From an uncultured Bacteroidales bacterium (GTDB lineage Bacteria; Bacteroidota; Bacteroidia; Bacteroidales; P3): a DNA stretch of 6,246 nt. Each line of letters starts with the position of its first letter. Position 1 is the first letter of the stretch. Location of the stretch: NCBI GenBank assembly GCA_937910265.1, contig CALEPD010000307.1:1-6246 (forward strand), read 5' to 3'. Positions 1 to 6,132 of this stretch are shown here, piece after piece. Under the pieces are notes generated by a model that saw nothing but the letters and a program-made list of their open reading frames with translations, was not told the origin of the DNA and ran no database searches. The position numbers were made by a program, and so were the translations under genes.

Positions 1-1077
1 ATGCTCGAAGCCGACATTGCCGGTGCAAAACTCGAACCTTGGGACTGGCGCTACTACAGCGAAAAGCTCCGTGCCGAGAAATACAGCCTCAATGACGCAG
101 AAGTTCGCCCATACTTCTCGCTCGACAATGTACTGCAAGGTGCTTTCGACGTTGCCGACAAATTGTACAACATTGAATTCCGTGAAAACAAAGAGCTTCC
201 CTCATACAACAAAGAAGCACGCGCATACGAAGTGGTTGACAACGGAAACGTTATCGGAATACTCTACATGGACTTCTTCCCACGTGAAAGCAAACGCAGC
301 GGTGCATGGATGACCGAATTCCGCGGACAGAAAAAAGACCAGGAAGGCAACAACATCATCCCCATCATCCAAGTCGTCTGCAACTTCACCAAGCCTTCAA
401 GCGACACCCCCTCATTGCTTACTTTTGACGAAAGCGAGACCCTGTTCCATGAATTCGGACATGCACTCCACGGATTGTTGAGCAAATGCACCTATCCGTC
501 GTTGGCAGGCACCAATGTATCGAGAGACTTTGTAGAGTTGCCATCACAAATCATGGAGAACTGGTGCCGTCACCCCGAAGTGATGAAAAGCTACGCAAAA
601 CATTACCAGACTGGTGAAACAATTCCCGACTCAACCATCAGCAAAATTGTAGCCGCACAAACCTACGGACAAGGATTCACCAACACAGAGTTGCTTGCAG
701 CCTCACTGCTCGATATGTCGTATTACTCAATCAGCGAGAAACAGGACATCGATGCCAACGCTTTTGAGAAAAACGCCCTTGAAAGCATCGATCTTATTCC
801 TGAAATCATCAGCCGTTACAAGAGCACCTATTTCCAGCACATTTTCACCACTGGATACGATGCAGGATACTACAGCTACACCTGGACCGCCATTCTCGAT
901 GCCGACGCATTTGAAGCATTCAAGGAAAGCGGAGACCTCTTCAACCCCGAATTGGCTGCAAAATTCCGCACCATACTTGAAAGCGGCAACACCGTAGAAC
1001 CCATGAAACTCTACACCGACTTCCGTGGCAAAGCCCCAGAAGTAACCCCCTTACTGAAAAACAGAGGCTTGATCTAA
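1..1077 (+). CDS. dcp: M3 family zinc metallopeptidase, peptidyl-dipeptidase Dcp type (C-terminal half, partial)
   Basis: This is the C-terminal 358 residues of an M3 (thimet oligopeptidase family) zinc peptidase. The zinc site is visible: HEFGH at residues 150-154 of the fragment supplies two His ligands and the catalytic Glu151. Glu179 in RDFVELPSQ, 29 residues after the first His, is the third ligand, as expected for M3. The substrate-side motif HIFTTGYDAGYYSY lies at 280-293. Family members are about 680-700 residues long, so roughly half the protein lies left of the window and the ATG at base 1 is probably just an internal Met. The Dcp subfamily removes dipeptides from the C-termini of oligopeptides and takes part in peptide recycling. 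The wording around the zinc site (HALHGL, GTN.SRDFVE.PSQIMENW) fits Dcp better than PepF or OpdA. A signal peptide, common in Bacteroidota Dcp homologues, cannot be checked here. The gene ends with TAA at 1075 and is followed by its own terminator, so it is the last gene of its transcript. Confidence 0.93.
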   Translation: MLEADIAGAKLEPWDWRYYSEKLRAEKYSLNDAEVRPYFSLDNVLQGAFDVADKLYNIEFRENKELPSYNKEARAYEVVDNGNVIGILYMDFFPRESKRSGAWMTEFRGQKKDQEGNNIIPIIQVVCNFTKPSSDTPSLLTFDESETLFHEFGHALHGLLSKCTYPSLAGTNVSRDFVELPSQIMENWCRHPEVMKSYAKHYQTGETIPDSTISKIVAAQTYGQGFTNTELLAASLLDMSYYSISEKQDIDANAFEKNALESIDLIPEIISRYKSTYFQHIFTTGYDAGYYSYTWTAILDADAFEAFKESGDLFNPELAAKFRTILESGNTVEPMKLYTDFRGKAPEVTPLLKNRGLI

Positions 1078-1104
1078 AACAAGACTCCAAACCACTTTCG
1101 CAAG

Positions 1105-1137
1105 AGCGGACAGATACCAAAAATCTGTCCGCTTTGC
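1105..1137 (+). terminator. Intrinsic terminator after the M3 peptidase
   Basis: A perfect 11-bp inverted repeat, AGCGGACAGAT (1105-1115) and ATCTGTCCGCT (1123-1133), encloses a 7-base loop. It is followed by TTTGCTTTTATT, a broken T-rich tract. It starts 27 bases after the peptidase stop codon. The stem is GC-rich and well placed, so this is the likely 3' end of the peptidase transcript. Confidence 0.85.
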
Positions 1138-1386
1138 TTTTATTCAAAAACCCTCCATTACCAAAGCACGGATAGACACTTTCGTCAAACAACCCATAGC
1201 ACATTACCGCTCATATCACACACAAGTACATTTCCGACAAACCCTTATGTAACCCAACAACCAATTCAAAACCGCACCTACAATTTGTCCAAAAATTCGA
1301 TTGCTCAAATAATTTGCAGAATTTAACATTTTTTTAGTATTTTAGCAAGCGACAATCTTTTTTCAAACAACAAAACAATAATCATA
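1138..1386. other. Gene-free spacer between peptidase and LRR locus
   Basis: About 250 bases with no convincing reading frame on either strand, no tRNA-like fold and no repeat. The right half becomes AT-rich (T and A runs around 1327-1375), as expected for a promoter and leader of the downstream locus. A possible promoter is listed separately. Minus-strand frames here are short and have no recognisable protein character. Confidence 0.6.
1284..1316 (+). promoter_or_regulatory. Possible Bacteroidota-type promoter for the LRR locus
   Basis: TTTG at 1284-1287 resembles the -33 element and TAATTTG at 1310-1316 resembles the -7 element (consensus TAnnTTTG, here one base short). The gap between them is 22 bases, slightly above the usual 19-21. 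Transcription would begin near 1323, giving a leader of about 64 bases before the ATG at 1387. The match is imperfect, so this is a weak call. Confidence 0.25.
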
Positions 1387-1515
1387 ATGGAATACACCAT
1401 CCACAAAACCCAAAATGAAATAACAACCATTCTCAAACAGAAAGAAATAGTTGTTGAAACCCGCCTTTTAAAATCAGTAATCGTAATCAAAGACAAATTT
1501 GAGCCGTCCATTTAA
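1387..1515 (+). CDS. Short reading frame, probable N-terminal piece of the split LRR gene
   Basis: This frame encodes 42 residues, beginning MEYTIHKTQNEITT and ending KFEPSI before TAA at 1513-1515. It is polar and charged, has no signal peptide, lipobox or membrane segment, and matches no family I recognise. The start is the only ATG that opens this frame. No clear Shine-Dalgarno sequence precedes it, which is normal in Bacteroidota. The key point is the frame: after the TAA the same frame stays open through 2358 and carries the LRR protein, which has no ATG of its own. I infer that this is the first 42 codons of a single 323-codon gene interrupted by one ochre codon. Alternatives are a separate small protein translated just upstream of the LRR protein, or a sequence error at the A7 run 1514-1520. 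Confidence 0.4.
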   Translation: MEYTIHKTQNEITTILKQKEIVVETRLLKSVIVIKDKFEPSI

Positions 1516-1527
1516 AAAAACAAGTCA

Positions 1528-2358
1528 TTGTTGGAAAGTCTCAAATCCGTCGTTGCATTCAGCCATATTCCGTTTGACGAACACATAAAAGAGTACGATG
1601 CCCTTTGTGATGTTTACGACTGTGCCAACGGTGCAAAGTGGACAAATAATAAACACTGGAAAGACCCGAATGAACCCGTAGACAATTGGTACGGCATCAA
1701 GGTTCAGCCCGAACATATATTAACTTTCAGCAACAAACATATCGTATTAGGCCATGTCACCGAAATCGATCTCGGGCACAACAATATATATTGTGGCAAG
1801 CTCGAAGACAATGGATACATTTCCAAAGAAATAAACAAACTCAGCCATCTAACCTCACTGAATTTAAGTTACAACTTCATACAAGGAACAATACCTTCGG
1901 CGATATACGATTTGAAAAATCTAGAATACTTAGGACTTCATTTCAACATATTGAGAGGTGATATCAGCACCAAAATAGGCAAACTCAAAAAACTCAAAAC
2001 CCTTCAACTTGACCACAACTACCTCGAAGGTCCGATACCTTCGGAAATAGGAAGCCTTACCGACCTCACCACCCTCTGCATTCATGTGAACAATCTTAAG
2101 AACGGAACATACACACCACTCCCCATCAGACGCATTAGCAAAAAGACCCCGATATTGACGACCATACAAGAGGCCAAACCTACCTCAATAAAAAGAAGCA
2201 CACCGATACCCAGTACGTTCTCGAACCTCACAAAACTGACAAAATTCCTGACTTACAGCAACCGATTAACTGGATCGGTAGCTGCTGCAGTGAAAAAGAA
2301 TCCCAACTACAGCAATTGGCAAATTGAAAATCAACAAGACAACGTAACCTTAAAATAA
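1528..2358 (+). CDS. Plant-type leucine-rich-repeat protein (start uncertain, possibly 5'-truncated)
   Basis: The frame encodes up to 276 residues. Residues about 23-60 form an N-terminal cap typical of bacterial LRR proteins: EYDALCDVYDCANG.KWTNNKHW followed by NWYGI. Next comes a partial repeat (VTEIDLGHNNI). Five 24-residue repeats of the plant type LxxLxxLxLxxNxLxGxIPxxIGxL follow at 1843-1914, 1915-1986, 1987-2058, 2059-2229 and 2230-2301. The fourth of these (2059-2229) is interrupted by 34 extra residues. Such repeats make a curved solenoid used for protein binding; the partner is unknown. There is no signal peptide, lipobox, membrane segment or sorting domain. The frame contains no ATG at all. 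The nearest possible starts are TTG codons at 1528 and 1531, both without a Shine-Dalgarno sequence, while an ATG-started frame lies just upstream in the same frame. The protein may therefore be the remainder of a gene broken by the stop at 1513. The repeats are otherwise well kept, so any decay would be recent. Confidence 0.7.
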   Translation: MLESLKSVVAFSHIPFDEHIKEYDALCDVYDCANGAKWTNNKHWKDPNEPVDNWYGIKVQPEHILTFSNKHIVLGHVTEIDLGHNNIYCGKLEDNGYISKEINKLSHLTSLNLSYNFIQGTIPSAIYDLKNLEYLGLHFNILRGDISTKIGKLKKLKTLQLDHNYLEGPIPSEIGSLTDLTTLCIHVNNLKNGTYTPLPIRRISKKTPILTTIQEAKPTSIKRSTPIPSTFSNLTKLTKFLTYSNRLTGSVAAAVKKNPNYSNWQIENQQDNVTLK

Positions 2359-2377
2359 AAAAGTCCAACAAAGTGCC

Positions 2378-2413
2378 AACGACTTCCGCCGTTTCAAAGA
2401 GGCGGAAGTCGTT
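2378..2413 (+). terminator. Intrinsic terminator after the LRR gene
   Basis: A perfect 13-bp inverted repeat (2378-2390 with 2401-2413, core CGACTTCCGCC / GGCGGAAGTCG) closes a 10-base loop. T residues run from 2412 to 2416. It begins 20 bases after the LRR stop codon. The helicase gene converges from the other side and ends at 2501, so the hairpin could also act on that transcript, but the T tract favours the plus direction. The remaining bases to 2500 hold nothing else recognisable. Confidence 0.85.
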
Positions 2414-2500
2414 TTTCATTCAACCAATCCGCACCAAATACACAAGATTACATCCAACATACAAGAGATTTCGGTCAGAGAGTCCAGTATTGACCAAACA

Positions 2501-4390
2501 CTAATCAAAGAGTTTCTTTTTGGAACGCGTGCGTTTGGGTCGCGGAGGTTCAATGGCCGCCAAATTCTTTTCGCGAAGATAGCGTTCAATTGTAAAAGGA
2601 TTTTGGGACAAACACAGCATTACCTGATGTTTGATCCTATAAAACTCGTCGTATGCCTCAACCAACTTTTTCAAAGAAGCATCATGTTCCTTATTCTGCA
2701 ATTCAATGCCCAACGACTTGCGCAAAGGCTTGTCTATTTTCTCGAGATGGATGAGGAAATAGCCTGACGCATCCTTTGATCGCGCTGCCAACTTGGGATC
2801 GGAGACGGGATCGTCGGAAGATGAGGCCAGCTGCATTATCTGGACCTTAAAACGTTCGCCCACTTTATATATATCGACCTCCATCTGATTGTTCAGCATC
2901 GTAATCGCATGGGTTGTTTCGGGGAACTTTTTCAGTGCATAGGCATTGAAAAAGAGCACTATTTTAGCAAAAAGGTCGCGCAACTGCCCAAATGAGAACA
3001 CCTCGATATACAATTTGAGGAAATAATCACGTCGGGAGACTTCCAAATGCTGATGGAGATCGGATTGCGTCGCAAGCGCAGTATCGAACGAATCAACATG
3101 AGCATCGTGTCGCAGGCAGTTTTCGGAAATGGGAGATGTCAGATAGAGTCCCTGCAATGTACGGCAACGGCTGAGAGCAACATAGACCTGTCCGTAGGCA
3201 AACGCGGCAGCCGCATCGACAATCACCTTGTCGAAGGTCAGTCCCTGTGCCTTATGGATAGTCACGGCCCAGGCAAGACGCAACGGAATCTGCTCGAAAG
3301 TTCCGGCCACTACTTGAGTAATCTGGCCCTCGGCCGAATCCAACTCATATTTTATATTTTCCCATGTAGCCGGATGCACCTCGATTTCAGCACCATCGTC
3401 GTCGACAACAGTAATCTGGTCATCGCCATCGATGCGGGACACTGTGGCCAACTTCCCGTTGTAGTAATTTCGGTCAAGTGAAATATCGTTTTTCACAAAC
3501 ATGACCCGGGCGCCTTCTTTGAGACACAATGTGCGTTCGGCCGGATACATCGACTCGGGGAAATCGCCAATAATTTCGGCATCGAAAGCATATTGCTTTG
3601 AGACAAGCTCACGCAAACGCTTGGCATTGATAGTATCGGACTGATGGTTGTGTGTGGTGAGGCGTATGGCATCGCCAGCCGCACTATCGACTGATGGGTT
3701 GTAACGCTGGTTTAATTGGCGAAGCAACTCGCTGGAGTATTTGTTTTCGCGTATGCTGTTGAGAATGTGGAGAAACTGCTCGTCTTGCTGACGGAATACT
3801 TTTGAAAACTGAATGGTGACATAGCGCATCCGCTGCAACGCCTTGCTATAAAAGAAGAAAGGAGAAGGATAAACCCGCTCGATATACGGGCGTTCGGCAT
3901 CGGTGACAACTGGTGCCAATTGGTGCACATCGCCTATCATAAGCAGCTGCACACCGCCAAATGGCAAGCTACTGCGGCGATAGCGACGCAACACAGCATC
4001 GACGGCATCGAGCAAATCGGCTCGCACCATTGAAATCTCATCGATGATAATAAGGTCGAGCGAACGGATGATATCCACCCTACTCTTCTTGAGCGAACGC
4101 TTATTTTCGGGCATTTGATATTCTGTGAGCAATTCGGGCACATCGGGAAGATAGGGGTCGAACGGGAGCAGAAAAAAGGAATGTATTGTAACACCTTCGG
4201 CATTGATTGCAGCCACGCCTGTAGGGGCAAGCACCACATGGCGTTTGAATGTGGATTTGACCAACTGACGCAAAAAGGTGGTTTTGCCTGTACCAGCCTT
4301 ACCCGTCAGAAAGACAGAAACATCGGTATTATTGACAAAATATTCAGCCTGCATGGCAGGCTCGTTAGGAAGGAAGTTTGCAGAAGCCAT
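2501..4390 (-). CDS. PIF1-like superfamily 1 DNA helicase
   Basis: This 629-residue protein is an SF1B helicase, predicted to unwind DNA 5' to 3' using ATP in the cytoplasm. The motifs appear in order: Walker A GKAGTGKTT (30-38); motif Ia APTGVAA...GVTIHSFF (55-73), a PIF1 hallmark; Walker B DLIIIDEIS (112-120); motif III GDVHQLAPV (153-161); FRQQD (199-203); TIHKAQGLTFD (377-387); and motif VI QVYVALSRCR (401-410). A beta-barrel-like segment LKEGARVMFVKND (290-302) precedes the last motifs. Residues from about 440 on are not part of the helicase core and match no domain I recognise; the last 16 residues are strongly basic (PKRTRSKKK), perhaps for nucleic-acid contact. The ATG at 4390 puts Walker A at the usual distance. 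It lies 3 bases after the nadE stop codon, so the two genes are almost certainly co-transcribed and probably translationally coupled. The physiological role is not shown; related proteins serve replication, repair or G-quadruplex unwinding. The stop codon is TAG. Confidence 0.92.
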   Translation of the reverse strand: MASANFLPNEPAMQAEYFVNNTDVSVFLTGKAGTGKTTFLRQLVKSTFKRHVVLAPTGVAAINAEGVTIHSFFLLPFDPYLPDVPELLTEYQMPENKRSLKKSRVDIIRSLDLIIIDEISMVRADLLDAVDAVLRRYRRSSLPFGGVQLLMIGDVHQLAPVVTDAERPYIERVYPSPFFFYSKALQRMRYVTIQFSKVFRQQDEQFLHILNSIRENKYSSELLRQLNQRYNPSVDSAAGDAIRLTTHNHQSDTINAKRLRELVSKQYAFDAEIIGDFPESMYPAERTLCLKEGARVMFVKNDISLDRNYYNGKLATVSRIDGDDQITVVDDDGAEIEVHPATWENIKYELDSAEGQITQVVAGTFEQIPLRLAWAVTIHKAQGLTFDKVIVDAAAAFAYGQVYVALSRCRTLQGLYLTSPISENCLRHDAHVDSFDTALATQSDLHQHLEVSRRDYFLKLYIEVFSFGQLRDLFAKIVLFFNAYALKKFPETTHAITMLNNQMEVDIYKVGERFKVQIMQLASSSDDPVSDPKLAARSKDASGYFLIHLEKIDKPLRKSLGIELQNKEHDASLKKLVEAYDEFYRIKHQVMLCLSQNPFTIERYLREKNLAAIEPPRPKRTRSKKKLFD

Positions 4391-4393
4391 GAC

Positions 4394-5950
4394 TTAGCTT
4401 ATGGGAAAACGGCGGTCGAGACCGAAGCTCATGGGAGAAACCTTGAGCAATGGGGCAAACTGCAGGCGTTTCCATTCATTTATACGCACCTTTCGTAGTA
4501 CCGTGGCGACCAGTTCCTCATCGTAGCCTTCCTCCACTATCTCCGCAAGGCAGAGTTCCTCTTCGATATGGAGATTGAGTATGGCGTCGAGGACAGAATA
4601 GTCGGGCAAAGAATCGGAATCCTTTTGGTTGGGACGCAATTCAGCCGAAGGAGCCTTGTCGATAGAGTTTTGAGGAATGCGGATACCAAAACGGTTGATC
4701 CATTCGCAAACTTGATACACCTCTGTCTTATATAAGTCGGCAATAACGGCAAGTGCACCGCAACTGTCGCCATAAAGCGTGCCATATCCCATAGCCGCCT
4801 CGCTCTTGTTGGTTGTATTCAACGCGAGGGCTCCGAACTTATTGGAGTATGACATTACGATAGCACCGCGTATACGAGCTTGCATGTTTTCTTCGGTAAC
4901 ATCCTCTTCCCTACCACCAAACACCGGTTCCATGGTTTTGCGGAGGGTATCGAACATCGGCTGAATGGGGACAATATCGTAGGACATGCCCAAATTGTTG
5001 GCCAAATCGACAGCATCCTGGACAGAATGGTCGGAGCTGAACTGTGACGGCATCAACAAACCATGCACGTTGGCTGCGCCAAGGGCATCGGCAGCCAAAA
5101 CAGCCACCAATGCTGAATCGATACCGCCAGAGAGACCCAATACGGCACGTGTTTGACCATTTTTGTGGAAATACTCACGGATACCCATCACAAGGGCCTT
5201 GTACACCAGTTCGACCGCCTCGGGCTTCTCGTCGACACAGGTTTCGAGCAACTGCGAGTCGATGGTTTGTGCATGCTGTTCGAAGTAGGGGAATTGGCAC
5301 AACACATTGCCGGCGGCATTGAAAGCCATTGAGCCTCCGGCATAAAGGAATTGACCTTCTCCACCGATTCGGTTGGCGAAAACAACAGCGACGTTGAGGT
5401 TCTCGACAATTTTACGCATACGATAACGGATGCGGTAGGGTTTGTTGTAATCGAACACATTGCAGCCACAACAGATGACCATATCGAGGTCGTCGTGGTT
5501 GCCTTTGGTAAGTTCCTTCAAATCCTCATAGAATCCAATGGCAAGCTGTTGGTCCTGGTACTGGATAACCTGAACGCCCTCACCGCGCACAAAATACTTT
5601 TGTTCGTCGGGGGCCAGATACTTTTTGGTTATGATGCCCCTTATGGCATTGTTCTGTACGAAGACGAGAGCATTACACAGGCCCTTATCTTGAATCTGGA
5701 GCGGCATGCCGATAAGGAAAGCCCTATGCTCGGAATGAGAAACCAGTTCCTGCAAGACTGCCTGCGCCCGCTTTTGCAAATCGGTGTAGGCCACCGCACC
5801 ATAAAGGGGGTAACCACCCAGTGTGCAGGCAGGGAAAACTGTGAGCAAAGCCTCTTTGGAGGCAGGAGTTTCCAATTCTTCGAGAATCCACTTGAGGTTT
5901 TCCTCGGGATTGAGGCTAACTATATTATGTTGAACAATATGAATATTCAT
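4394..5950 (-). CDS. nadE: NAD synthetase, two-domain (glutamine-dependent) type with degraded glutaminase site
   Basis: This 518-residue enzyme makes NAD from nicotinic acid adenine dinucleotide, ATP and a nitrogen donor, the last step of NAD synthesis. The C-terminal synthetase domain (about 245-518) looks intact: pyrophosphatase loop SGGIDS (274-279), MPSQFSSDHS (300-309), TEENMQARIRG (352-362), TNKSE (380-384), GYGTLYGDSCGALA (388-401) and SAELRPNQKDSDSLPDY. The N-terminal nitrilase-like domain (1-240) keeps its fold markers, such as GGYP, IGMP, KKYL and the closing YAGGS. However, the catalytic Glu of the usual FPEL..TGYP motif is Ala41 (FPACTLGGYP), and the Cys of the usual ICEDLW motif is Tyr141 (GFYEDL). 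Only the Lys (109 or 110) remains, and the usual LPNYxVFDE stretch is shortened to LAPDEQ. I infer that ammonia, not glutamine, is the nitrogen source. The start at 5950 gives the standard N-terminus of the nitrilase fold. No Shine-Dalgarno sequence is present. The gene is first in an operon with the helicase. Confidence 0.93.
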   Translation of the reverse strand: MNIHIVQHNIVSLNPEENLKWILEELETPASKEALLTVFPACTLGGYPLYGAVAYTDLQKRAQAVLQELVSHSEHRAFLIGMPLQIQDKGLCNALVFVQNNAIRGIITKKYLAPDEQKYFVRGEGVQVIQYQDQQLAIGFYEDLKELTKGNHDDLDMVICCGCNVFDYNKPYRIRYRMRKIVENLNVAVVFANRIGGEGQFLYAGGSMAFNAAGNVLCQFPYFEQHAQTIDSQLLETCVDEKPEAVELVYKALVMGIREYFHKNGQTRAVLGLSGGIDSALVAVLAADALGAANVHGLLMPSQFSSDHSVQDAVDLANNLGMSYDIVPIQPMFDTLRKTMEPVFGGREEDVTEENMQARIRGAIVMSYSNKFGALALNTTNKSEAAMGYGTLYGDSCGALAVIADLYKTEVYQVCEWINRFGIRIPQNSIDKAPSAELRPNQKDSDSLPDYSVLDAILNLHIEEELCLAEIVEEGYDEELVATVLRKVRINEWKRLQFAPLLKVSPMSFGLDRRFPIS

Positions 5951-5981
5951 AACAAAAAGAAATAACAGTGTCTTAAAGATG

Positions 5982-5989
5982 CAAAAATA
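5982..5989 (-). promoter_or_regulatory. Bacteroidota -7 promoter element for nadE-helicase operon
   Basis: Read on the minus strand, TATTTTTG is an exact match to the Bacteroides primary sigma factor -7 consensus TAnnTTTG and is followed by C. Transcription would begin near 5973-5975, giving a leader of about 25 bases before the nadE ATG. No exact TTTG -33 box is present at the expected 19-21 base spacing. The nearest match is ATTG (6013-6016, minus strand) at 23 bases, which falls inside the first operator-like repeat. Confidence 0.6.
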
Positions 5990-5998
5990 ACACTTTTT

Positions 5999-6045
5999 TT
6001 TGAATGAACGTTCAATATAGAGAAAAATTTGAATGAACGTTCAAT
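5999..6045. promoter_or_regulatory. Twin TetR-type operator-like sites in the nadE / ABC divergent region
   Basis: The 18-mer TTTGAATGAACGTTCAAT occurs exactly twice, at 5999-6016 and 6028-6045, with starts 29 bases apart. Each copy contains the perfect 10-bp palindrome TGAACGTTCA (6005-6014 and 6034-6043) and an outer dyad TTGAA...TTCAA around it. In the second copy the dyad extends into flanking A and T runs (AAAAATT on the left, AATTTTT on the right). Sites of the TGAATGA/TGAACGTTCA kind are typical operators of TetR-family repressors. The first copy covers the -33 region of the nadE promoter. The second ends 23 bases before the proposed -35 box of the ABC gene. Either or both promoters could be controlled. 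The regulator itself is not in the window. Confidence 0.65.
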
Positions 6046-6068
6046 TTTTAAAAAATGTTAAAAAACAC

Positions 6069-6097
6069 TTGATTTTATATTTATTTTAAGTTATTAT
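6069..6097 (+). promoter_or_regulatory. Sigma70-like promoter for the ABC transporter gene
   Basis: TTGATT at 6069-6074 (4 of 6 to TTGACA) and TATTAT at 6092-6097 (5 of 6 to TATAAT) are separated by exactly 17 bases in a strongly AT-rich region. Transcription would start near 6104, about 29 bases before the ATG. This is the standard form of sigma70 promoters outside Bacteroidota, and no TAnnTTTG element is seen in this stretch. AT-rich DNA produces such matches by chance, so confidence is moderate. Confidence 0.4.
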
Positions 6098-6118
6098 AAG
6101 CTTAAGCATAAAAATCTA

Positions 6119-6125
6119 GAAAGGA
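6119..6125 (+). promoter_or_regulatory. Shine-Dalgarno sequence of the ABC transporter gene
   Basis: GAAAGGA lies 7 bases upstream of the ATG at 6133, good spacing for pairing with the 3' end of 16S rRNA. It fixes the start of the ABC gene at 6133 rather than at the internal ATG at 6142. The other genes in this window show no comparable sequence, so it stands out locally. Confidence 0.6.
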
Positions 6126-6132
6126 TTTATTT

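Noticed and set aside
1323..1511. Minus-strand hydrophobic 62-codon frame that looks like a small membrane protein
   Set aside because: It is antisense to the AT-rich leader and the small frame at 1387; the hydrophobicity follows from reading A-rich codons backwards, and no promoter or start signal supports it.
1511..1521. Slippery-looking TTTAAAAAAAC that might cause programmed -1 frameshifting between the small frame and the LRR frame
   Set aside because: Both frames are already in the same phase, and the heptamer is out of register with the codons, so a -1 shift would not join them.
2473..2497. GGTCA...TGACC inverted repeat as a terminator for the helicase gene
   Set aside because: It has only 5 paired bases, a loop of more than 10 bases, and no T tract in the minus direction.
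3047..3481. Plus-strand reading frame of 144 codons opposite the helicase
   Set aside because: It is antisense to conserved helicase motifs, has no family resemblance, and lacks promoter or start signals.
5351..5965. Long plus-strand reading frame of 204 codons opposite nadE
   Set aside because: It lies antisense to a well-supported nadE with all synthetase motifs, has no recognisable domain, and is explained by the codon pattern of the real gene.
6097..6106. Overlapping palindromes TAAGCTTA and CTTAAG near the ABC promoter as a regulatory site
   Set aside because: They are short palindromes in very AT-rich sequence with no second copy in the window; chance is a sufficient explanation.
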